From Euglena gracilis (taxonomy: Eukaryota > Euglenida > Euglenophyceae > Euglenales): a DNA stretch of 64,000 nt. This document shows positions 57,721 through 64,000 of the stretch, piece after piece; position 1 is the first letter of the stretch; every line of letters begins with the position of its first letter. Position numbers and translations under genes: made by a program. The notes below the pieces were generated by a model. It was not told the origin of the DNA. It did not search any database and saw only the letters and a list, made by a program, of their open reading frames with translations. Location: assembly GCA_039621445.1 (NCBI GenBank), contig CP154956.1, positions 10,353,443 to 10,417,442 on the forward strand, read 5' to 3'.

Positions 57721-58279
57721 GTCCAGGGGTCTTGGTAGTCAGAGGGCAGGTTTCAAGTTAGCGCTGGCTTTGCACAGGAGGGGGGCCCAAACCCTACCAT
57801 TGGTTAAGGTGTGCCCGACCCCACCCCACCCCCGGGGGGCGGTGACTGACTGACTGGTTGCTTTGGAGTACTGAATGGTGTTTGGCTCTACCCCCCCCCC
57901 CGGAATTTTAGGCAAAAGTCTTTTGATTTTTGGCAATTTTTGGCCGAGTGGCCAGAGGAACCAAATCCGGTGGGGGGTGGGGGTGGAAGTGGGGGGTTTT
58001 TTGATTATCGACTGGACTTTCGAAAATGAAAAGTGACCCCCCAGGGGTCGGTAAGCAATGGTATTGTCAAACCCTCCCTCCGTGGGGGGGGGTCCACACA
58101 CTCAGACAAAAAGGGCCAGAGGCGAAAAACAGCGCCAGGCCAGAAGAAGGGTAAAAGGCACCAAACAAACAGCCACAGTGCACACAGGGGAGGGACCTCC
58201 TCCCCGCTCACGGAACCTTAAGTTAATACCGTGGGGGAGGGGACAGCCAGCCGGCCTTCCGAGGAAGTCCCCTGCCCCC
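57721..58279 (+). other. ClpB intron 17 (non-conventional, 559 nt)
   Basis: Begins GTCCAGGGGTCTTGG and ends AAGTCCCCTGCCCCC, so CAGGGG at +4 pairs with CCCCTG ending at -6, then CTT with AAG. There is no AG at the acceptor. The join gives KNTIIIMTSNL. A small element lies inside (57,795-58,066). Confidence 0.93.
57795..58066. mobile_element. Probable family-1 hAT-like MITE
   Basis: Flanked by CCAAACCC (57,787-57,794) and TCAAACCC (58,067-58,074), 7 of 8 matching. The right end GGTAAGCAATGGTATTG complements the left TACCATTGGTTAAGG approximately; the left terminus seems to have lost the first three bases. Confidence 0.65.
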
Positions 58280-58348
58280 ATCATCATCATGACGTCCAAC
58301 CTGGCGGCGCACCTCATCGCCCAGCAGCCCCTGGGTCAGGACCCCGAG
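58280..58348 (+). CDS. clpB: ClpB exon: D2 sensor 1
   Basis: IIIMTSNLAAHLIAQQPLGQ then DPE: MTSN is the D2 sensor-1 segment, universal in ClpB. Donor GAG|GTGTGT, phase 0. Confidence 0.97.
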
Positions 58349-58656
58349 GTGTGTTTGGCCTGCGTCTGAAGGGGTGGATTGGGCTGATTGATTGGGGAGG
58401 GCATTGTTCCCCTTTTGGGGGTGCGTCGGGTTGTTTGCCTGATTCGCGGCACCACGTTACGATCATTTTCGCGTAAAAAAGGAGCCAAATCCCCCCAGGG
58501 TAGTATGGAAATGAACCATCCACCGAGAGGTGCCCAAGGGGGCGAACCAAATACGGTTCGCACCAAACACGGTTCCGAATACGGCAAGCACGGGGAATGG
58601 GAACATATGCGCTCTCACCTCCGCCTTCCCACGTTCATTGTCCGTCACCCCCTCAG
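58349..58656 (+). other. ClpB intron 18 (GT-AG, 308 nt)
   Basis: Starts GTGTGTTTGG, ends CCCCCTCAG. Unique sequence. Confidence 0.9.
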
Positions 58657-58718
58657 GCCATCCGGCCGGATATCATGAAGATCGTCGAACAGCGGCTCAT
58701 CCAGGGCTTTGCGAAGGA
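58657..58718 (+). CDS. clpB: ClpB exon: D2, before the arginine finger
   Basis: AIRPDIMKIVEQRLIQGFAK corresponds to the variable helix before F.PEFINRIDE. The 3' cut is uncertain: GAACGGG at 58,719 (CGGG at +4 pairs with CCCG near the next exon) keeps the frame. A plain GG|GTAAAC donor at 58,725 has no AG partner in a suitable place. Confidence 0.88.
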
Positions 58719-59321
58719 GAACGGGTAAACGACCCCCCCTTTCAATACATTTTCTTGTTTTCCCATTTTCTCCTTCCTGGTGGTGTATTAAACTCAAGTG
58801 TAAACAGCATGAAGAAGTTAGCAGGATTCAATGCTTCAGTAGTTTTGCATCTGCTTGTGTTGCCCCCTATGTCAGAAGACTCAGGGTTTTGTTAATAAAT
58901 TTTTCGGTGATGAAATGCGTTGTAGTTTGCTATCAACGTGTGTTGTTCAAACCTCCTGAGATTTATATCGGAGTTCTCTGGAATGAGTAGCTACCCGGTT
59001 GAAAAGCCTCCTCCTGTTCTATGTCCCCCCCCAAAAGAATGCCCTCCCTCTCTGCTGGCAGCAGGCGAAATTTAAATGGATATTTAAATGAATCTTTTTT
59101 GTTTTAATTTTATTTTTAGTTCTAAATTTGATTTTTTTTATATGTATTTTATGGTTTGGCCCACCCAATCCCCAATGGGGATTCCCGCGCATCCCGTCCA
59201 CGGCACCATCATTTGAGGTGTGCCCTTGCGGTGCAGTGGCAATCGCCTTCCTATTCGGACCCTGTCCTTGTGGTGGGCATTTTCATCGCAACCACTCATC
59301 CCCCCCCCCTTCCCCGCGGGG
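58719..59321 (+). other. ClpB intron 19 (probably non-conventional, ~600 nt)
   Basis: No AG lies immediately upstream of the next exon. With cuts at 58,719 and 59,321, CGGG (+4) pairs with CCCG (-6 inward). AT-rich sequence lacking repeats. Confidence 0.6.
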
Positions 59322-59442
59322 CCCCGGCCCCACGCCGGAGTTCATCAACCGCATCGACGAGATCATCTTGTTCAACCGCCTCAGCCGCGACAACATCCAC
59401 GGCATCGTGCAGATCATGCTGAAGAACGTCGCCGCCCGGGCG
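59322..59442 (+). CDS. clpB: ClpB exon: D2 arginine finger
   Basis: PEFINRIDEIILFNRLSRDN, IHGIVQIMLKNVAARA: PEFINRIDE is invariant in ClpB and carries the D2 arginine finger. The start is approximate, since residues before TPEF are not conserved. Donor GCG|GTGGCC, phase 0. Confidence 0.95.
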
Positions 59443-60191
59443 GTGGCCAGCCGCGGAAGCGAAGCGCCGGCTGGCCGGGAAGGGGAGTTCTGGTGTAGTG
59501 GTGGTTTGTGATGAGGGCAATGGTGATGATGACGATTTGGGTGCGTTTTAGAATAAGTTTGAGAAATAACAGAATCGAGTATATGAGTGTAAATGAATAT
59601 ATGAATATATGAGTATCACACTGGTTTATGCAGCTATCATTATTATCAAAAGCGATTCGATACAAGAAAACTTGGTCAAGTGCAGGCAATTGCTTAAGCA
59701 CTGGCCGACCCCCCCCCCCCCCCGGGGGGGGGGGGGCTGGGGTTTTCAGAGGGGCTGACTGGGTTTTTGCCCGGGCCCCCCCCCCCCCCCCCCGGGGGGG
59801 GGGGGGTCGGCCAGGAGTGGGCAAAAGTGGCTTGAGTGACCCCGGCGCCGAAGGCGCCGGAAAATTTTTTTGGGCCTAAAATGGCCTAAAGTGACTGGAA
59901 AGTGGCCGTTTTTCTGAGTGGCCGACCCCCCCCCCCGGGGGGGGAGGTAGTGACTGGCTGGTTTTTTGTAAATGAGTGACTGACTGGTTTTTAAAAAAAG
60001 TGGAGTGACCCCCCCCTCCCCCCCCCCGGGGGTCGGTAAGCAATTGTATGGTCAAGTGTTATTTCGCATTCATTTTCACATTATGTGCATGACCTAATAT
60101 TGCTTTAAGTTTCTGCCCTGTTGCCTTGCATTCCCTTGTTTTCAAGAGGTGACCGGGATAACGCACGGTTCAGCCACCGGCCGGAGGCAAG
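59443..60191 (+). other. ClpB intron 20 (GT..AG, possibly intermediate, 749 nt)
   Basis: Reads GTGGCC...GGCAAG. CGGTGGC across the donor is complementary to GCCACCG 14 nt before the exon, so it shows both conventional ends and end-pairing. Contains a perfect-duplication MITE. Confidence 0.75.
59683..60050. mobile_element. hAT-like MITE, family 1
   Basis: 368 bp with a perfect 8-bp duplication GTCAAGTG at 59,675-59,682 and 60,051-60,058. Ends are CAGGCAATTGCTTAAGC and GGTAAGCAATTGTATG. The interior holds long C_nG_n palindromes (near 59,722 and 59,793) and CCGGCGCCGAAGGCGCCGG. Confidence 0.94.
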
Positions 60192-60267
60192 CTGCTGGAG
60201 GACCAGGAGATGACCCTCGAGGTCTCGGAGGAGGCGGTGCAGGCATTGGCGGAGGGTGGCTTCTCTC
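60192..60267 (+). CDS. clpB: ClpB exon: C-terminal domain
   Basis: LLEDQEMTLEVSEEAVQALA, EGGFS matches RL..R...L..S..A...L...GYDPVYGARPL. The 3' cut is TCT C|GCGCAGG with CAG at +4 to +6. Confidence 0.95.
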
Positions 60268-60548
60268 GCGCAGGCTACCTCTTGCGACGACACAACAAAT
60301 TCCACCCACATGTGACAGGACCAACAAACAACGCGCACACCATTATTGCCGCAAACCAATCAAGTGTGCCACAATACATGAATTATCGGCTCATTAGTTT
60401 TTTTTGGATTGCATCAGACCCGGGATGAATTATACAGACCCCTCCCCCCTGAATGAAATATATGCCCCCCCGGATTTATATTTATAGAAATTAAAAATGC
60501 ACATAAATTTTGCAATCAAGGTATTATCTCTAGTGGGGTCCTGGCCCC
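60268..60548 (+). other. ClpB intron 21 (non-conventional, 281 nt)
   Basis: Begins GCGCAGGCTACC and ends GGGGTCCTGGCCCC; CAG pairs with CTG. The join produces GGFS-HVYGARPL. Too short to hold other features; AT-rich. Confidence 0.92.
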
Positions 60549-60763
60549 ACGTGTACGGCGCGCGCCCCCTCAAGCGGCTCATCCAGCACAAGCTGCTGAA
60601 CCGCATGGCGAAGCTGATCCTGACCGGCGCGGTGCGGTCCGGGGAGACCATCCGCGTGGGTGTCCAGGACGGCGACCTGGTCGTCCTCGCCGGCTGGCCA
60701 GGGACTCCCTCTGGAACCTGGGAACCTCTGGACCTGTTTCCGTTTCCGTTTGGAAAGAAATGA
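60549..60763 (+). CDS. clpB: ClpB terminal exon
   Basis: VYGARPLKRLIQHKLLNRMA, KLILTGAVRSGETIRVGVQD, GDLVVLAG: the VYGARPLKR signature and the C-terminal strands end as in other ClpBs near LVV. The frame continues about 25 residues to TGA at 60,761-60,763 with low-complexity sequence (PGTPSGTWEPLDLFPFPFGK). That is either a lineage tail or read-through into another, unrecognised intron. Confidence 0.95.
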
Positions 60764-61183
60764 CGCGGGCTGGTCATGGTCTCATCCGAGTTGCATCCAA
60801 ATTAGAGATTTTCAGAAAAGTGCGTCATGCACAGCAACAGTTCAGTTCAGAAAAAAAGGCGCAGGGCGATTCACATGGTCTCGTATCCCAATGAGACGCA
60901 TCCAGCCATCGATGGTTGTTGTTCAAATCTGCGGACTTCGTGCACAGGGTTGTTAAGGATGCAAACTGTAGCACGTAAATTTAGATAACATCACATAAAG
61001 TTGCGGATACAATTTTGGCTAGATATGATCTATTCACAACCGCGAAATCAATGTATTCGGTTCAAAAAATGCGGAGATTATGCAGGCTTCTTTTTAAGTC
61101 AGAAGACCCCCCCCCGGGTGGGGAGGGTAGGTGGTTGGGTGGGTCTGGACCCCCCCGGGGGGGGGGGATCCTGGGATACTGGG

Positions 61184-61243
61184 CCAGAAGCGAAGTTAGC
61201 GCCGGCCATAAACAGACAAGAAGCCTTAGTGCAACTAAGGGGG
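61184..61243 (+). repeat. Dispersed repeat (family D), copy 3
   Basis: GGCCAGAAGCGAAGTTAGCG through GCAACTAAGG matches the 47,665 copy with one clear substitution. Flanks differ, so this is a shorter copy. Confidence 0.9.
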
Positions 61244-62070
61244 GGGATCCCAGGCCAGAGGCCCGGTATGGGTTTCGGCGCGAAGCGCCGATATTTTTTT
61301 TTTTCAGGGAAATGCCCTCAGACGGCCCGATTTTTGGGGGTCCCGCACCGTGCTGGGGGGATCCCCCTTCCACCCTGGCGTGATATTATGTCTTTGCAAG
61401 GTCCCTCGCACTCAGAACAGGTAGTGGCCTGGACACCCCTCCTTCTGGGGGAGGCTCTGACCCCCCTGCCCTCCCGAACGAAACCAACGCTCATTTAATG
61501 CACCGAGGGATATGCAGTTCAAAATTGCTTGTCAACCCACACCCAGGTGAATTTTGCGGGGAGAGTCTCAGTGTTTCTAATTTTTTTCCCGCATTTCGCA
61601 CCACGGAATGTTCTTGTTGATTTGTTTATTTTTGTATAATTATTATTTTGGATATATTATTTTTGGACGAATTTTCAAGAATGAACAACGCCATTTTTGG
61701 ACCTTTTCGTCAGCAAAAAAAATCCGGCGGTTTGCACAAGGGAAGGGGGTCCGATCCACCCCCACTGGGGGGGGGGGGCATAGCACGCCAAATGTGCAAA
61801 AAAGGCCAAGAATTTTTCAGGAACTTTCGGATAGGTCATTTCAGTTGTTTTTTGCCGTCCCCCCTGGAGTGGGGGGGGGGAGGGGTTCCAGACAAAAAAA
61901 AGCAGTCAGTCAGTTTTTATAATTAACCCCCAAGACCCCGGGGGGGGGGGGGTAGTGACTGACTGGTTTTCCAATCACTCAAAGAAAGGTGGTTGAATGG
62001 TGGAAGGGACCCCCCCCCCAGGCAGTGAATAATTGGATGGTCCCCCCCCCAGCTCATTTAACCCCCGAGG

Positions 62071-62514
62071 CAGGCTTTTGCTTAAGGGATTGCAGTACCC
62101 CCCCCCGGGGGGGGGGCTGGACTGCAGCTAGTCCAAATTTGGCTAGTGGGTTTTCTAGCAGACCCCCCCCCCGGGGGGGGTCTGCTTGCAGGGCTAGCTA
62201 GTGGAATTTTTTTTTCCAGTGACCGGTGCGAAGCGCCGAAAAAAATTTTTGGGACCCCCAAAAATGGCCAAAAATGCCCGTTTTTGGCCATTTTTGGGAA
62301 TTTTTGGAACAAAATCAGCCAAAAACCTGTTAAAAACCTCATTTTTCCTCCGGCGCGCAGTGCCGGATTAATTTTTTTTTTTCCAGTCCGGGGGACCCCC
62401 GGACCCCCCCCCCCCCCCCGGGGGGGGGGGGGGTCTAGCTAGTCCACTTTTTCCAGTGTCTAGCCGATTGGCTAGCCAGTACCCCCCCCCCCGGGGTCCT
62501 TAAGCAAAAGCCTG
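62071..62514. mobile_element. hAT-like MITE, family 1
   Basis: 444 bp with a perfect 8-bp duplication CCCCGAGG at 62,063-62,070 and 62,515-62,522. Perfect 17-bp terminal inverted repeat CAGGCTTTTGCTTAAGG. The interior has repeated GCTAG(C/T) motifs, C_nG_n palindromes and a GGTGCGAAGCGCCG hairpin. This is the best-preserved element in the window. Confidence 0.96.
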
Positions 62515-63499
62515 CCCCGAGGTTTTTCAACACACCCATGGTCGTATTTCATCAACGCCGTAGCCTTGTGTCCCGGATGTCCTGGCTGGTCCCAACCATC
62601 CAGTCAAGGTTGAACACGAGGCAGAGCACTGACCTCAAGCAGAACACATATGGTCTTTCTCAGGCCGCCGGTGTGCGTCATATGAAGTGGTGAGATGTTT
62701 CCATTTCTTGCATTTCACTGATTTTGAGTTTTTCAAGTCAAGGCTTTTAACAGACTTTAGGGCTTGGGATGACAGGCGGACGAGACTGTTGGTTTGGTTG
62801 CGGTTTGTATCCCGAAGGCAATCAGAATGCATTGGGGAACGTATTATTTCACGTTCCAACATTCAAAACGGTGATTGTGGTTTTTGTTTTCTTCAGTTTT
62901 TAGAATGGTTTTCGTCCTGAAAAAGTTTCCCCATTTTCCACGTTTCTCTCAGTTTTTTTTTTCAGTTTAGTCTTTTTCGATCATTACACGCTTTAAAACC
63001 TGATTTACAAGCCTTCAAACCTGATTTTTTCCATTCCTTATTCCGGAAGAATTCCGCACATCCGGCCAAAAGTGTATTTTTGTTGCCGAAACAGAACCAG
63101 CACTGACAAACTGATATCCCCCAACTCGCCCCCTCAGTCACAGCAAACGCATAGGCTGTTGCATACGGCATACTGTCAAGAACACACCTGAACCCTTCAA
63201 TACATTTCGCACAAGAAAGCTGTTCTCTAAAGAAAGCCGGTGCCATGCACCTTTTGGGGTACTTCCTCCCAGGCATTGGCCCCCCCCTCCTTTTTACATA
63301 CAAACTTGGCCCCAAAGTTGGCCTTCGGCCTTTTGCACATGGCCACCATAACACGCATATTTGGCCCCCATAAGGTTGGCCCCCTGGCCTTACATTCAAT
63401 CATGACCTGGGCCGATGTCCCGGGAGGTGGGAGGTGGGTGCCAGTCCCTTTTGCCATCGGCCGCCTGCAGCTAAGGTCGCTGACCGTTCAGGCAGTGAC

Positions 63500-63737
63500 C
63501 AGGGATTTTTTTAAGTTTGGACCCCCGGGGGGGGGTCCCCCCGGGAGGGGGGTGGGATATACTTTTCGGCGCCGCAGGCGCCGAAAAAAATCTATTTTTA
63601 GCACTTTTCGCGATTTTCGGCCATTTTTTTTGTGGGTCCCCCGGACCCCCCTCCCCCCCCCCCCCCCGGGCTGCCCCCCGGGGGTGGGTGTGGGGGGGGG
63701 GACCCCCCCTCCCCCCCCGGTCTTAAAAAAACCCCTG
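63500..63737. mobile_element. hAT-like MITE, family 2
   Basis: 238 bp flanked by GCAGTGAC and GAAGTGAC (7 of 8). Ends CAGGGATTTTTTTAAG and CTTAAAAAAACCCCTG are complementary except one base. The core TTTTCGGCGCCG...CACTTTTCGCGATTTT matches the copy at 23,272. Confidence 0.88.
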
Positions 63738-63954
63738 GAAGTGACCTTCTCTCCCACTGGTTTCATTCTCTGCCCACCCCCCCTTACAGTGCTAACCGCA
63801 ATGTCGCGTACTTTTCTCTGCTTCCCTTGCAGCCATTGTGGCCATTTTCCAAATGTTAATTGGTGAAGAGCATTAACCATTATTCTTGCCATCATTTTTT
63901 GATCATGTCTAACTGCCTGTCCGTCTGCCTGTCTGTCTATTTGTGTGTTTTAAG

Positions 63955-64000
63955 GGATGGATGGATGGATGGATGGATGGATGGATGGATGGATGGATGG
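63955..64000. repeat. (GGAT)n microsatellite at window end
   Basis: At least 11 pure GGAT tetranucleotides, running off the window. Confidence 0.95.

Larger units (their letters stand above)
60764..64000. other. 3' flank of ClpB, no gene recognised
   Basis: Contains repeat family D copy 3, C/G-run blocks with GGCGCGAAGCGCC cores, two hAT-like MITEs and a terminal (GGAT)n tract. Between 62,523 and 63,490 is unique AT-rich sequence; short open frames there match nothing I recognise. I see no clear polyadenylation signal. Confidence 0.6.

Noticed and set aside
61083-61468. A further hAT-like element starting CAGGCTTCTTTTTAAG
   Set aside because: It has a GGCGCGAAGCGCC core and a plausible CCCCTG end, but flanking 8-mers do not match, so it is not listed as an element.

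Overview
The window is nuclear DNA of a eukaryote, most likely a euglenid alga or a close relative. It holds no prokaryote-style gene. All recognisable coding sequence is short, GC-rich exons on the + strand, separated by long, repeat-choked introns. Two genes are visible. The first is the 3' half of a mitochondrial 2-oxoacid dehydrogenase kinase (BCKDK/PDK family, GHKL ATPase fold; exons at about 14.98, 16.3, 17.67 and 18.53 kb). The second is a ClpB/Hsp100 protein disaggregase whose exons run from about 23.2 kb (possibly 19.2 kb) to a stop at 60,763. The ClpB exons join in frame through D1, the middle coiled coil, D2 and the C-terminal domain, so the gene looks functional.

The euglenid call rests on the introns. 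About a dozen ClpB introns are ordinary GT-AG. The rest lack GT-AG ends but restore the frame, and the conserved protein, only when cut so that CAG (or another triplet) at +4 to +6 pairs with CTG (or its complement) at -8 to -6. That geometry is the hallmark of euglenid non-conventional introns. Interstitial TTAGGG-type repeats fit the same group but are not diagnostic.

Layout. 1-12.9 kb: about 4.6 copies of a 2.7-kb tandem repeat. 12.9-18.6 kb: kinase exons. 18.6-23.2 kb: spacer with long palindromes, possibly one ClpB N-domain exon. 23.2-60.8 kb: ClpB. Its introns contain small hAT-like elements with terminal inverted repeats and 8-bp target duplications, a 7.7-kb composite inverted-repeat block carrying telomere-like repeats, hairpin arrays and microsatellites. 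60.8-64 kb: 3' flank with further small elements and no recognised gene.

The most interesting observation joins these threads. The small elements start with CAG(G) and end with (C)CTG inside 8-bp duplications. A non-conventional intron is 3 nt + CAG...CTG + 5 nt, so the removed flank also totals 8 nt. One element (23,272-23,500, flanked by GTGGCAGT and GTGTCAGT) sits exactly where such an intron is expected just before a ClpB exon. This supports the idea that non-conventional introns descend from hAT-like MITE insertions.
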